DNA of 64,000 nucleotides from Ruegeria sp. R13_0 (GCF_017743995.1 NZ_JAGHRB010000002.1:124001-188000); one strand, 5' to 3'; positions 9,667 through 18,966 are shown, counted from the stretch's first letter. Translations and numbers: made by a program. Notes: a model not told the origin generated them from the sequence alone.

Positions 9667-10373
9667 CTATCCGGAACAAAGCTGACGCCACTCGCTAAAT
9701 GCGGCGGCGCGGGTCAGCTTGAAGGTTTCTCGACTGGCTAGCGATCTTTCCTGGTTGAAGTGGTTGTAGACATAGGAATGGACGGAGGCGAATTTCTGTA
9801 GACTTCGTATGCGCCTGAAACGCTCCATCGCGCGTTCGCGTGTTCGAAACGGCAGGTGCGAATGCTCGACTCGGTTGTTGAGCCACCTGACAGTCTGTTG
9901 TTATTCCAGAGCGCCCAAAACTTTGAGCGCCGCCTTGTAGGATGCGAAGCGATCTGTGACTACTTCTTCAGCTTTGCCGCACCGCTTCGTTAATTTCCTG
10001 AGGAATTTCAATGCTGCAGCTTTGTTTCGTCGTTTGGTGACAACGGCTTCGAGTACCTCACCTTCGTGATCAACAGCCCGCCAAAGATAATGCCTCTTGC
10101 CATTCACCTTCACGACAACCTCGTCCACGGGCCACTTCCATTTAGAGAACGCGCGCAGTTGCTGAACACGCTTTCGTCTGATCTCAGCAGTAAACATCGG
10201 ACCGAACCTGTTCCACCAATGTCGGACAGGTTCGTGGCTCACCTCGATGCCTCGCTCGTGCAACAAGTCTTCGACATTCCGAAGCGAGAGCGGGAATCGA
10301 GCTAGAGCATCACGGCAAGGCGGATTATCTCGGGACTGGTTTTAGAGTATTTGAAAGAGGCAGGTCTGGTCAT
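9667..10373 (-). pseudogene. IS6-family (IS26-like) transposase, inactivated
   Basis: Reading back from ATG 10373, the sequence gives the N-terminus typical of IS6 transposases (MTRPASFKYSKTSPEIIRLA), followed by a one-base loss that creates a TAG at 10304-10302. The correct frame resumes with FPLSLRNVEDLLHERGI. The DDE catalytic domain follows, with aspartates in WPVDEVVVKV and VVTDRFASYK. An in-frame TAA then interrupts the frame at 9901, before the NNRVEHSHLPFR segment that carries the catalytic glutamate. The last part (VHSYVYNHFNQERSL) runs to a TAG at 9667-9669. A possible terminal repeat (GCAAAAGCTACGCAACACCC, 10377-10396) lies just outside the start; I could not pair it with a clear partner at the other end. 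Two lesions make it inactive. Confidence 0.85.
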
Positions 10374-10769
10374 GGGCAAAAGCTACGCAACACCCCTGCC
10401 CCGCTCGAGCAAAGTTCTTCTGTCATGGCCTTAGAAGCTGCTATCATTGATAGCGGCCCTTACAGGCCTTGAGCATAACAGCCGAATGCCTCGTCTGCAG
10501 TCCGCTTGGGACCCTCGGGGCGCGTGTTTAATTTGGCGTCAGGGCCGCCACTTCTCGGCCGCTCGTTCTTCCGATTGCGGCCGGCATTTTTTCGCCACAC
10601 ATACTCTGTGTCCAATCCGACAGTCGATCAATGCTCACTCCCGGTTCACTGAATACAATTTGCCAAAAGGCAGTGTCCGTCACCATCTCAGACCCACAAT
10701 GGCAAAAGAACTGGAGACCCCATCGACGACGGATCTGCCAAGGCAACGTCTCGTAAAAGACTGACCTTG
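10374..10769. other. 396-bp stretch without a gene
   Basis: Holds the outer end of the IS6 element (about 10377-10400) and then sequence in which I see no supported gene. A 105-aa plus-strand frame (10447-10764) has no recognisable family or good ribosome-binding site and overlaps the end of the LysR gene's flank. Confidence 0.4.
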
Positions 10770-11669
10770 TCAGTTGATCAATTGATCGATTTGATCCGCG
10801 ACAAAACGACAAAGGGGCGATCCGTTCGCAGATTGGGACCAAACCAGAGAAACAGTCCAGGATGGCAGTTCTATCGGAGGCGCATAGATCAAACAATTTG
10901 ATCGCTCTGCCACTTGTTCGGCGAGAGAGGCCGGGATGGCGGCAATGTAATCAGTCTGCTTTAGAATATCGGGAATGACAATAAAGCTGCTTACGGCCAT
11001 TGCGACTCTTCGTTCGAACCCAGATTTTCTTAACGCGCGATCAACGACACCTACATGGTCGCCGCTGAGTGTCATCAGAACGTGGGGAATCTCAGCAAAT
11101 CGCCGCAGCGACATCCCCTTGCGCAAGCCGGGATGATCTCGACGGGCCAGGCAAACAAAACTGTCTTCGAGTAGCGGGCGTTGGAAAAATCTTGCCGGTA
11201 CAGTGTCAAAGGTCCCGATCAGAAAGTCGTTTTGGGCTTTGTCCAGGCTGTCAAAGGCAGTTGGTTTGTCGAGCTGCCGAAACGCCAGATCAATGCCCGG
11301 CGCAGCCGTGCGCAATTGCTCGGCGAGTTGCGTGCCCAGTACCAAAGTCAGATTGTCGCTGGTTGCCAGACGAATCTCACCCTTTGCCGTCAAAGGGTCG
11401 AATGCTGCAGCTGGTTCAACAACTTCGGAGATCATGCTGAGCGCTTGTGACACGATTGGTGCGATCTTTTGCGCTTTGGCCGTCGGCACCATGCCCTGAG
11501 GTGTTCTGACAAAAAGCTCATCGTGGAACAGGGAGCGCAGTCGAGACAGTGCATTGCTCATTGACGGTTGCGCGAGGCCGATCTTTGCACCCGCACGGGT
11601 GACATGGCGTTCGACCATCAATGCGTCGAACGCCTTCAGTAGATTCAAATCAACAGACGAAACATTCAT
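10770..11669 (-). CDS. LysR family transcriptional regulator (NodD/PcpR-like group)
   Basis: A 299-residue LysR regulator. The helix-turn-helix covers residues 5-65 (VDLNLLKAFDALMVERHVTR, then QPSMSNALSRLR and LFVRTPQGMVPT). The VDLNLLxxFDAL pattern and the P.G..PT wing are typical of the NodD-like branch. The effector domain follows (GEIRLATSDN). I chose the ATG at 11669 (MNVSSVDLN) because it fits family length; an upstream start at 11705 would add 12 odd residues. The gene is divergent from the SDR operon, with 87 bases between the two starts, so it probably controls that operon and itself. Confidence 0.9.
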   Translation of the reverse strand: MNVSSVDLNLLKAFDALMVERHVTRAGAKIGLAQPSMSNALSRLRSLFHDELFVRTPQGMVPTAKAQKIAPIVSQALSMISEVVEPAAAFDPLTAKGEIRLATSDNLTLVLGTQLAEQLRTAAPGIDLAFRQLDKPTAFDSLDKAQNDFLIGTFDTVPARFFQRPLLEDSFVCLARRDHPGLRKGMSLRRFAEIPHVLMTLSGDHVGVVDRALRKSGFERRVAMAVSSFIVIPDILKQTDYIAAIPASLAEQVAERSNCLIYAPPIELPSWTVSLVWSQSANGSPLCRFVADQIDQLIN

Positions 11670-11679
11670 TAAATCAATG

Positions 11680-11713
11680 TTCCATATAAAATACATCCAT
11701 TTCAACTATGGAA
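11680..11713. promoter_or_regulatory. Inverted repeat between divergent LysR and SDR genes
   Basis: TTCCAT at 11680-11685 and ATGGAA at 11708-11713 form an inverted repeat in an AT-rich stretch between the two divergent starts. Position and spacing would suit a LysR-type regulator. No direct evidence beyond symmetry and location. Confidence 0.3.
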
Positions 11714-11756
11714 TAGCGGCCTCTACCTTTGTTTCAGGAAAACAAGGAGACGCAAA

Positions 11757-12470
11757 ATGTCAGAACAGAAACACGTTGTAGTCGTCGGTGGCAGCTCGGG
11801 CATGGGGCTTGCAGCCGCCCAGCTGTTTGCCCAAACCGGTGCACGCATAACAATTGCTGGCCGTTCCAAGGCCAAGCTGACCCATGCCGCGCACTCCATT
11901 GAGGGTGACGTATCCATCGGCGAAGTCGATGGCACATCAGACAACTCAGTCGAGTCATTCTACGAAAACACCGGACAGATCGACCATCTCGTGGTCACCG
12001 TCGCTAGCGGAGTTCCCATGGGCGCGTTTCGCGAAACTGGTGTGGCGGGTCTTGAGCAGACGCTCACATACAAGCTAATGGCGCAAGCGCGCTTGGTGCA
12101 TGCGGCCATTCCACATCTTTCGCAGGATAGTTCCATCACATTCGTCTCTGGCATCGCCGGGCGTAGACCGATCCCCGGTATGAGTTCGGCTGCCGTCGCA
12201 AACCATGGGATCGAGGCATTGGCTACCGTTCTCGCCAAAGAGCTTGCCCCGATCCGTGTGAACGTCATCGCACCGGGACTTGTGGACACGCCAGCTTATG
12301 ACGGAATGCCCCCGGAAATCAAAGAATCGATGATGCACGATACCGCTGCTGCATTGCCAGTCGGCCGCGTGGGGACAAGCGAGGACATCGGAGCAGCAAT
12401 CGTATCCGTTGCAACCAATGGGTTTGTCACCGGCACGACCTTTGAAATTGATGGCGGCGCGCATCTGTAA
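11757..12470 (+). CDS. SDR-family protein lacking the catalytic Tyr/Lys pair
   Basis: A 237-residue protein with the classical short-chain dehydrogenase fold: nucleotide-binding GGSSGMG at residues 11-17, a NAG-like segment replaced by TVASG, a serine strand (FVSGIAG), and the C-terminal RVNVIAPGLVDTP and TFEIDGGAHL motifs. The active-site YxxxK is absent. In the aligned segment PGMSSAAVANHG the tyrosine position is Ala145 and the lysine position Asn149. A divergent SDR subgroup with this kind of AxxxN change exists, so the loss is probably ancestral and not decay. The protein may act without the usual proton relay, or bind NAD(P)H for another role. The start has a good AAGGAG site. First gene of a three-gene operon. 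Confidence 0.85.
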   Translation: MSEQKHVVVVGGSSGMGLAAAQLFAQTGARITIAGRSKAKLTHAAHSIEGDVSIGEVDGTSDNSVESFYENTGQIDHLVVTVASGVPMGAFRETGVAGLEQTLTYKLMAQARLVHAAIPHLSQDSSITFVSGIAGRRPIPGMSSAAVANHGIEALATVLAKELAPIRVNVIAPGLVDTPAYDGMPPEIKESMMHDTAAALPVGRVGTSEDIGAAIVSVATNGFVTGTTFEIDGGAHL

Positions 12471-12496
12471 ACCGCAAATGGAAACGGAGAATTGCC

Positions 12497-13192
12497 ATGA
12501 AAATCGGAATTCTTGGGAGCGGGAACATGGGCCGCAGTCTGGGGCTGCGGTGGGCAGAGAATGGCCACCCGTTGTTCTTTGGAAGTCGCGATATTGACCA
12601 AGCCAAATCGGTCGCAGATTTCGTCGGGAACGGCGCGGTAGGCGGCACCCTCGAAGACGCAGCCAGGTTCGGCGATGTGCTGGTCCATACCGCTCGTGCC
12701 GTTCCGCTTTCGGAGATGATATCCGACGTGTCGCTTATCCATGGGAAAACAGTCATCGACCTGAACAACAGGCCCATCTTTGACGGGTTGAAGTTCGAAC
12801 CCGTGACGCAAAGCCTTACCGAACTTTTGCAAGCGGACGCGCCGAATACAAATGTGGTCAAAGCGTTCAACATGTTTGCCCAGGAACTGTACGAACATGA
12901 CGCCGCTACCATCGCATCGCACGATGTGTCTTTGTTCTTGGCCGGCAATTCTCGCGAAGCGAAGCAGCAGGTTGCGGCTCTTGCATCTGAGTTGGGCTTC
13001 ACGCCGGTAGATGCTGGCCCGCTTGAGAACACGCGCCTTGTCGAAACGATGGGCGATATGATCAGGTACCTGATTGCGGGAACCAAACTTGGGAGTACCG
13101 CCGCCCTTTCGGTGCAAGTGCTTCCGACGTCCAACACCAAGCGCCTTGGCGGGCGAGTAGACAGCAAATTCGCCAAGCATCAGTCCAAGTAG
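12497..13192 (+). CDS. NADP-dependent F420-reductase-like oxidoreductase
   Basis: A 231-residue protein of the NADPH-dependent F420 reductase / DUF2121-like Rossmann family. The N-terminal dinucleotide motif is GILGSGNMGRSLG. It continues with FFGSRD and the conserved segment KTVIDLNN, then VVKAFNMF, matching the typical VVKAFNT segment. In bacteria that lack F420, such proteins are generic NADP-binding reductases of unknown substrate. It follows the SDR gene by 26 bases with its own ribosome-binding site (GGAGAATTGCC) and precedes a metallo-hydrolase gene, so the three probably act on one small molecule. No signal peptide; cytoplasmic. Confidence 0.8.
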   Translation: MKIGILGSGNMGRSLGLRWAENGHPLFFGSRDIDQAKSVADFVGNGAVGGTLEDAARFGDVLVHTARAVPLSEMISDVSLIHGKTVIDLNNRPIFDGLKFEPVTQSLTELLQADAPNTNVVKAFNMFAQELYEHDAATIASHDVSLFLAGNSREAKQQVAALASELGFTPVDAGPLENTRLVETMGDMIRYLIAGTKLGSTAALSVQVLPTSNTKRLGGRVDSKFAKHQSK

Positions 13193-13257
13193 CGCTTAGC
13201 CTACAAATGAGCCTGGTACCATATACTCTGCACCCCATCCCAAATTTGGAGGACGTA

Positions 13258-14109
13258 ATGACAAATGAGCTCAAAATTACGCGGATAACACGACCGGGTG
13301 CGGGATCTGTGAACTCCTGGCTTATCGAAGACACATCGGGTGTGGTGCTGATTGATGCGCAGCGGGTCTTATCCGTCGGGCGGGAGGTCGCTGCGGCCAT
13401 TCAAGCCATCGGTAAACCGCTAAAGGCGGTCCTGATCACGCACCCTCACCCGGACCATTTCGGCGGACTATCCGCTGTGCTTGAGGCATTCCCAGGCACG
13501 CCGGTCTATTCATCCCCCGAAACACGGAAGGTCATTGAAACAGACTCGAATGGGCTTCAGACCGCGACGCGCAAAGCTGTACCACAAGACACCCCGCAAG
13601 CGTTTCCTGCGCCTGATCACACCTTTTCGGATGGCGAAACGCTATTGTTCGGTAGAATTGAGCTTGTCGTATCCGAAATCGGACCGGGCGAGTCCGAAGC
13701 GATGAGTATGTTCCATGCACCAGGTGCCGACGCGCTTTTTACTGGTGACCTTGTCGCCAACGACATGACCAGTTTTGTGTTGGAAGGCCGTTCGTCTGCC
13801 TGGATTGCGCAGATCGACCGGGTCGCTAGAGCATTTCAAGCGGCATCACCCAGACTGTATCCTGGCCACGGTGAGGCGGGTTCATTCACGTCGTTGTTGA
13901 GCAATCAGCGGCAATGGTTGGTCGACCTCAGGGAAATGACGCGAGCTCGTATTTCGGATGGAGAGCTTTCTGACAGAGATATCGATATCATCAAGGAAGA
14001 GTTTGAAGCCCGATACCAGAACCGGCAGATCGTTGCAGAAATTGCGACGCTTCTGGCCCTCAATATACAGGCCGTAGCCGAAGAACTCTCAAAGGAAACC
14101 GGGTCCTAG
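13258..14109 (+). CDS. MBL-fold metallo-hydrolase
   Basis: A 283-residue metallo-beta-lactamase-fold hydrolase. The zinc-binding signature THPHPDHFGG gives His62, His64, Asp66 and His67. Later ligands are in LFTGDLV and in the LYPGHGEA segment. The start at 13258 follows a strong GGAGG site, which decides against the ATG at 13207. No signal peptide, so cytoplasmic. It closes the SDR / F420-reductase-like operon (65 bases after the preceding gene). Members hydrolyse thioesters, lactones or similar bonds; the substrate cannot be read from the sequence. Confidence 0.88.
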   Translation: MTNELKITRITRPGAGSVNSWLIEDTSGVVLIDAQRVLSVGREVAAAIQAIGKPLKAVLITHPHPDHFGGLSAVLEAFPGTPVYSSPETRKVIETDSNGLQTATRKAVPQDTPQAFPAPDHTFSDGETLLFGRIELVVSEIGPGESEAMSMFHAPGADALFTGDLVANDMTSFVLEGRSSAWIAQIDRVARAFQAASPRLYPGHGEAGSFTSLLSNQRQWLVDLREMTRARISDGELSDRDIDIIKEEFEARYQNRQIVAEIATLLALNIQAVAEELSKETGS

Positions 14110-14499
14110 TTTTGAGCTCCCTGGGTTCAATCCCTTAGCGCGTCCCCATTAGCCGTCAATCACTGTCTCTTTGTGCCAAAAACGGTAAAAGAGATTGTTG
14201 TGCAAACACTTGGGTTTGGATTGACGCTCATGCGGACATTTGCGTTTGGTTCTCCTACAAGTTTCAGCAGAATCTCTTTGTATGGACGCCATTTGCTAGG
14301 AAAGCGGTTCTGCACGCTGTGTATTTATAACTGCGGCACACCTCGTCATATCGTGACTTGGAGGAGATAAATTCACGCTATTCTTCCCATCAAAAGCTTC
14401 ATCCGGTCGCCTCCGGCTCGGATGGTGGACTTCCGATCTTTTCTGGCATGGGTTTCGCAAAAGACCTGAGCGGAAATAGAACAATGCCCGACAGCTTTT
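14110..14499. other. 390-bp intergenic region between convergent operons
   Basis: Lies between the 3' end of the metallo-hydrolase operon and the 3' end of the photolyase operon. Short frames on both strands show no recognisable family. No strong terminator hairpin with a T-run was found. Confidence 0.4.
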
Positions 14500-15993
14500 T
14501 CAGGGCTGCTGACCCAAGAACGCACTTGCAACGGATAGGTGCTTTTTCTTGGTCTCCAAATTCATCCTTGTTGCTGTTCTACACATCATTGACCAACGCG
14601 GATTGTGTGCAAGCTTATCAAGATGCTTGAAAATAAAACGCCAATACAGGCCGTCCCAGACCTCTGCCCATGGGCCCTTGCCCCAATGGCTCATCTTACG
14701 GATATAGTTTGAACCGGAAAAATAGGGTTTGGTGGTGATCAACCCACCATCGGCGTGCTGGCTCATGGCATATGCGTTGGGCACCATGACCCAGTCATAA
14801 CTGTCCACGAACATTTCCATGAACCAGCGATAAACTTCATCAGGGTCGATCTCGCACAGAAACATGAAACCACCCAGAACCATCAGGCGTTCGATATGAT
14901 GGCAATAGCCGGTTTGAAGAATGCGGCCAATTGTGTCGTCGATCGGATCGATACCGGTCGTGCCATCGTAGAACGAGAGGGGCATCTTGCGGTTGTGACC
15001 CCAATGGTTGGTGGTTCGCATAGCGACGCCTAGGTTTTCATAGGTGGCACGCATGAACTCTCGCCAGCCGATGATTTGGCGCACAAACCCCTCGACCGAG
15101 TTTAAAGGGATATCCCGTTTCTGCGCGTGTTCTAGCGTAGCGTCCAACACTTGCCGGGGTGTCAGTAGCCCTATGTTCAGCGCGGGCGTCAGAACGGCGT
15201 GCCACAACCAGCTTTCCCCTTCGACGATTGCGTCTTCAAAATCTCCAAACTGATCAAACCGCCGCTCGAGGAATTGTTGCAACCAAGCCGCTGCTGCGTT
15301 GTGAGACGTCGGATAATAGAGTTGGTCCAGCGACCCGGGCGCGTGTGGGAATTCTGCGATCACACTGTCCTTTGCAGACTGGTCAAGCGCGTCATGCGCG
15401 GGCCAATCAATCCAGGGCAAACTGCCGAGCATTGCTTTGGGAACCTTCTTGCGGTTGTCCTCATCAAAGCTCCATCGACTCCCCGTTGGCTGATCACCGT
15501 CCATCAAGACATCCAGACGGCGGCGCTGATTTATGTAAAACTCGGCCATGAACCAACGTTTTCGGCCTTTGAACCATGCGGCGTTATCCGCATCTGTATT
15601 TAGAAATCCGGGGGTTCGGCGTATGTCCAAGGTAATGCCCGCGGTGTCCGCTGCTCTTTGCAACCGTTTTTGCGCGATGAAATCCACCGGGTCGGCCACC
15701 ACCGCGCGTTCAATACCATCCGTGGCAAGCCGTTGAAACACACGCGCGCAGGCATCTGTTCGCTGCTCATACGGGTAGACAACGGCATTCAAGCCTTTGG
15801 CGATCAAATCCTGCTGGTAACGCGCCATACTGGCACGATGCAGCCAAAGCTTTTGCTTGTGCATCCGCGCAGGATATCTGGAATCACCAAAAAACAGCGG
15901 GTCCTCGAACAAAACCACCCGATCCGGGGGCGCGACCAAACCTGGATGATCGGCAAAAAGCTGGTTGGGTAGAAGAATTGTGGCAAAGGTCAT
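14500..15993 (-). CDS. (6-4) photolyase-like (FeS-BCP/DPRP family) protein lacking cluster cysteines
   Basis: A 497-residue flavoprotein of the bacterial cryptochrome/(6-4) photolyase family (PhrB type). It starts with the typical MTFATILLPNQLF strand and FEDPLFF, and the FAD domain contains VRQIIGWREFMR, HHIERLMVLG, MSQHADGGL and TKPYFSGSNYI. PhrB proteins hold a 4Fe-4S cluster with four cysteines. Here the two in the DYCxxC motif are replaced (MSHWGKGPW, residues 434-442), the loop before ACPFNxLYW is deleted, and the position matching the first cysteine is Pro350. The protein therefore cannot bind the cluster in the known way. It is the last gene of the TspO-photolyase operon, 95 bases after its neighbour. 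It may be a cluster-free photolyase or a light sensor. Confidence 0.88.
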   Translation of the reverse strand: MTFATILLPNQLFADHPGLVAPPDRVVLFEDPLFFGDSRYPARMHKQKLWLHRASMARYQQDLIAKGLNAVVYPYEQRTDACARVFQRLATDGIERAVVADPVDFIAQKRLQRAADTAGITLDIRRTPGFLNTDADNAAWFKGRKRWFMAEFYINQRRRLDVLMDGDQPTGSRWSFDEDNRKKVPKAMLGSLPWIDWPAHDALDQSAKDSVIAEFPHAPGSLDQLYYPTSHNAAAAWLQQFLERRFDQFGDFEDAIVEGESWLWHAVLTPALNIGLLTPRQVLDATLEHAQKRDIPLNSVEGFVRQIIGWREFMRATYENLGVAMRTTNHWGHNRKMPLSFYDGTTGIDPIDDTIGRILQTGYCHHIERLMVLGGFMFLCEIDPDEVYRWFMEMFVDSYDWVMVPNAYAMSQHADGGLITTKPYFSGSNYIRKMSHWGKGPWAEVWDGLYWRFIFKHLDKLAHNPRWSMMCRTATRMNLETKKKHLSVASAFLGQQP

Positions 15994-16088
15994 GGTCGTT
16001 CAAACAGGTTCCGTATTGTCGCGAACTACGCCGCATTGTTCCTTTGGCAAATGACTGTTGCCCCGTCGGGCTCGCGCCGCACACCGCT

Positions 16089-17321
16089 TCATCGCAACAG
16101 GTTCAAATCTGCCAGAAGGTCAGGGATCTTCTTTTTCAACGCGAAAAACCCCGCTTTGGCGTGGGGCCAATAGATACTGTCATACTCGCGCCTCAGACGG
16201 TGTAGCGTCACACCGGCCTCGGCCAATTTGGGTTCGGCTCTGTCCAAACGCTCTCGCACGGGGCCGATGGGCGGATAGGCGGTGGCAACGCTCTGCACTC
16301 CGATCTGCTGGGCGGCCGCAAGGATCGGGATGCTCCAATCCTCTGTAGTTTGAGGCTGCTCGCCTGCGTTCGTCAGCATTCCGCGCATGGCATTGCTGGC
16401 AAATTCCTGCGCGACCTTTCCTATTGGTTGCGGAGAGCGACCTTGTGTCGCCAACAGCCCCACCACACCTGCTGGTTCGTGAGGCATAAGATCGGCACCA
16501 CTTAGGTCTTCTTCGGTGAGCAGCAGCAAATATGGCCCGGTTGGCGACGTGCTGCATGGCGCAATTGGCCGCTTTGGGTGATCGACATTCTCAATCAAAG
16601 GCTCAGCTGTTTTCGCAAGACCTGTCGGGCAAAACCGCCCCTCGGTGTACTTCTTGATGTTCTCAGCCCGCGCCAAGTAGGTTTTACCTTTGGTGTGCAA
16701 CCCGGCGACCCAACGCCAACTGAGGGTATTCGACGCCGGATCGCCGTCGAGCAGGTACCTGAGAAAGAAATCTGCACCCAACTCCCACGGAAGTCGGAGC
16801 GTGAAAATCCAGATCGACGCCATCCACATGCGCGCATGGTTGTGCAGATACCCTGTTTGGATCAGCTCTGATGCCCAATGATCGAAACAATCAATCCCGG
16901 TCGCGCCGGATATGGCTTCGTGATAGGTCACCTGCAGGCTGGGGTCATGGTCCAAGGCTTGAAGGCTTTTGGTCAGCTCGGATTTATAGATGGCCCAGAC
17001 GCTAGGCCGGTGTTCCAGCCAGCCTTTGAAATACGTGCGCCAGAAAACCTCTTGCACGAATTTCTCAGCCTGACTGAGGCCGTGAGACGCCAATACCCTT
17101 GTCAGTACGTCTTCTTCGGTGACAAGGCGATGCCGGATCCAAGGGGACAAAGCCGAGACATTCGAGCGGCGATCCCTGCCAAGGTCATAGTTTCGCGCAC
17201 TTGCATAATGGCTGCCGGTGCGCGCGACAAAGCGTTCAAGCCGCTGCAGCCCGGCGGCGCGCGTTGGGTTGAAGGCAACCTGTTCGTCGCTTACGGCCAA
17301 CCCGGACAGCAGACCATTCAT
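16089..17321 (-). CDS. FAD-binding photolyase-like protein with inverted domain order
   Basis: A 410-residue protein that begins directly with the photolyase FAD-binding domain (about residues 1-240). Visible marks are ([13 protein letters not shown]), ([14 protein letters not shown]), (FWRTYFKGW), ([16 protein letters not shown]) and ([12 protein letters not shown]). The alpha/beta antenna domain that normally comes first is missing from the N-terminus. The last 160 residues look like a Rossmann-type alpha/beta domain ending in [17 protein letters not shown], so the order appears swapped. The ATG at 17321 overlaps the stop of the DUF2256 gene as ATGA, which decides the start over 17348. Translationally coupled member of the photolyase operon. 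Repair of DNA or light sensing are both possible. Confidence 0.8.
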   Translation of the reverse strand: MNGLLSGLAVSDEQVAFNPTRAAGLQRLERFVARTGSHYASARNYDLGRDRRSNVSALSPWIRHRLVTEEDVLTRVLASHGLSQAEKFVQEVFWRTYFKGWLEHRPSVWAIYKSELTKSLQALDHDPSLQVTYHEAISGATGIDCFDHWASELIQTGYLHNHARMWMASIWIFTLRLPWELGADFFLRYLLDGDPASNTLSWRWVAGLHTKGKTYLARAENIKKYTEGRFCPTGLAKTAEPLIENVDHPKRPIAPCSTSPTGPYLLLLTEEDLSGADLMPHEPAGVVGLLATQGRSPQPIGKVAQEFASNAMRGMLTNAGEQPQTTEDWSIPILAAAQQIGVQSVATAYPPIGPVRERLDRAEPKLAEAGVTLHRLRREYDSIYWPHAKAGFFALKKKIPDLLADLNLLR

Positions 17322-17455
17322 GACGCGCGCCGGCAGCGGTTCGAACAATAGCGGACCTCATCCCAAACTTTTGCCCATTTCTTGCGCCAGGTGAACGGAC
17401 GCCCGCATTTTTCACAGGGTTTCTGCGGCAGGTCGGATTTCTTACGCATTTTCAT
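17318..17455 (-). CDS. DUF2256 small zinc-finger-like protein
   Basis: A 45-residue protein. It has four cysteines in two pairs, [14 protein letters not shown] and CSNRCRR, matching the DUF2256 family of tiny zinc-ribbon proteins commonly encoded beside cryptochrome/photolyase genes. Both ends are ATGA overlaps: its ATG (17455-17453) overlaps the TGA of the upstream photolyase gene, and its TGA (17320-17318) overlaps the ATG of the next gene. This gives strong support for translation despite the small size. Role unknown; a nucleic-acid-binding or chaperone partner of the photolyases is plausible. Confidence 0.9.
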   Translation of the reverse strand: MKMRKKSDLPQKPCEKCGRPFTWRKKWAKVWDEVRYCSNRCRRAS

Positions 17456-18966
17456 GGGGTATCTCCGAAGGGCAGGCTCAACTGAGTTGCCACCTCCCTT
17501 TTTGATCTTTGTTTGCCGCTGGCTCGGCCGGTCTTTCGGCTGGCGTGTTTCGCCACGATTGCTCGTGCCTCTGCACGAAACTCGGGGCCACGGCGCACCG
17601 CCCAGACCCGCTCGCGCGCGGCTCTTGCTGCCGCAAGGTGATCAAAGACACGGACAGGGTAGCGCCGCCCGATCACATGAGTGGATGCCTCTGACTTCCA
17701 GGGCTCGTGGATGTATACGTCTGGAATTTCAGAAAGTTCCGGCACCCATGTTCGGATAAAGACCCCGGTCGGGTCCTGATCATAGCCCTGTTTGACCGGG
17801 TTGTAGATGCGCACGGTATTGATGCCCGTGGTCCCGGCTTGCATTTGGACCTGGCTCCAATGAATGCCCGGTTCGTAATCGGTGAACATCCGCGCAAGAT
17901 GCAACCCGGGTGCGCGCCAATCCAGCCACAGATGATAGCTTGCCGTCGCCATCACCATCGCGCGCATTCGGAAATTCAGCCATCCCGTCGCCTGCAAAGA
18001 CCGCATACAGGCATCCAAAAACGGATATCCAGTTTCACCCGCACTCCATGCGCCGAGAAGCCCTGCGCTTGGCGTTTGCGGGCGCAGACCGTCATAAACC
18101 GAATGCATGTTCGCAAACTCAACTCGCGGATCGTCTTCCAGCTTTTGGATAAAGTGACAATGCCAGTGAAGCCGGCCCGAGAAAGAGCGCAAGGATCTCT
18201 GCCAATTTCGTGCCCCGTTTGGAAGGCTGCGACGACGTGCTTCACAGGCTTGCGTCACCTCGCGCATCGACAGCGCACCCCACGCTAGATACGGCGACAG
18301 CCGCGAGCACACCTCAGCCCCCGACGCTGGGCTGGACATCTCGCGTTGATAGGTCTCCCCGCGATTGGCCAGAAAACTTGTAAGACGTTCCAGCCCGGCA
18401 TGCCTGCCTCCGGCCTGACGTTGCGGGCAAGGATCGTTGACCATGTCCAAATCGCGCGCTGCCGGTACAGTTCCGGGCTCAGCGTCCACTGGCTGCAATG
18501 CGAGCGGAGGGCTGACAGGTTCAGCCATAAGCCTGTCCCAACGCGCCGCCCACCCGTCCCGAGATTCAAGTTTTCGCCAAACGCCATGGTTTTGCACCTC
18601 GGTCCAGGGCACGCCCCGTTCGCGGCACCAGGCGGCAACTTTCAGATCGCGCTGATAGGTCCAGTCGTTTCCGGTTTCCTGATGGGACCACAGCGCATTC
18701 AACATCCCCGCCTGCTCAAGTGCATCCAAAACATCGACAATAGGGCCGAAGCGCACAACCAGAGGCTGTCCAAGCCTAGCAAGATCTGCCCTCAACCCGA
18801 CAAGCGTTTCAGCGACAAACGCCCAATGTCTGGCTGACGCATCCGGCTGCTGCCAAAGCTCTGGTTCAACGACGTATATCGGTAAAACTGGACCGGCCTG
18901 CGCAGCTTCTACCAGTGCCCGGTGATCTTCCACACGCAAGTCGCGTTTGAACCATACGACCTGCAA
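17452..18966 (-). CDS. Cryptochrome/deoxyribodipyrimidine photolyase family protein
   Basis: A 504-residue flavoprotein with the standard order. An N-terminal alpha/beta antenna domain ([16 protein letters not shown], residues 3-18) is followed by a helical FAD domain with [13 protein letters not shown], the [13 protein letters not shown] motif and [11 protein letters not shown]. Near the flavin the classical NNGGWQW segment of CPD photolyases is replaced by [17 protein letters not shown], as in a distinct proteobacterial/cyanobacterial subgroup, so it should not be assumed to be an ordinary CPD photolyase. The tail is basic (residues 470-490), suitable for DNA contact. It ends with an ATGA overlap into the DUF2256 gene and follows tspO by 131 bases. 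Confidence 0.9.
   Translation of the reverse strand: MQVVWFKRDLRVEDHRALVEAAQAGPVLPIYVVEPELWQQPDASARHWAFVAETLVGLRADLARLGQPLVVRFGPIVDVLDALEQAGMLNALWSHQETGNDWTYQRDLKVAAWCRERGVPWTEVQNHGVWRKLESRDGWAARWDRLMAEPVSPPLALQPVDAEPGTVPAARDLDMVNDPCPQRQAGGRHAGLERLTSFLANRGETYQREMSSPASGAEVCSRLSPYLAWGALSMREVTQACEARRRSLPNGARNWQRSLRSFSGRLHWHCHFIQKLEDDPRVEFANMHSVYDGLRPQTPSAGLLGAWSAGETGYPFLDACMRSLQATGWLNFRMRAMVMATASYHLWLDWRAPGLHLARMFTDYEPGIHWSQVQMQAGTTGINTVRIYNPVKQGYDQDPTGVFIRTWVPELSEIPDVYIHEPWKSEASTHVIGRRYPVRVFDHLAAARAARERVWAVRRGPEFRAEARAIVAKHASRKTGRASGKQRSKREVATQLSLPFGDTP

Noticed and set aside
10447..10764. 105-codon plus-strand frame next to the IS6 remnant
   Set aside because: No family resemblance, no good ribosome-binding site, and arginine/serine-rich composition typical of a chance frame.
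12296..13180. Minus-strand frames over the SDR/F420-reductase-like genes
   Set aside because: Shadows; the plus-strand frames carry Rossmann motifs and well-placed ribosome-binding sites.
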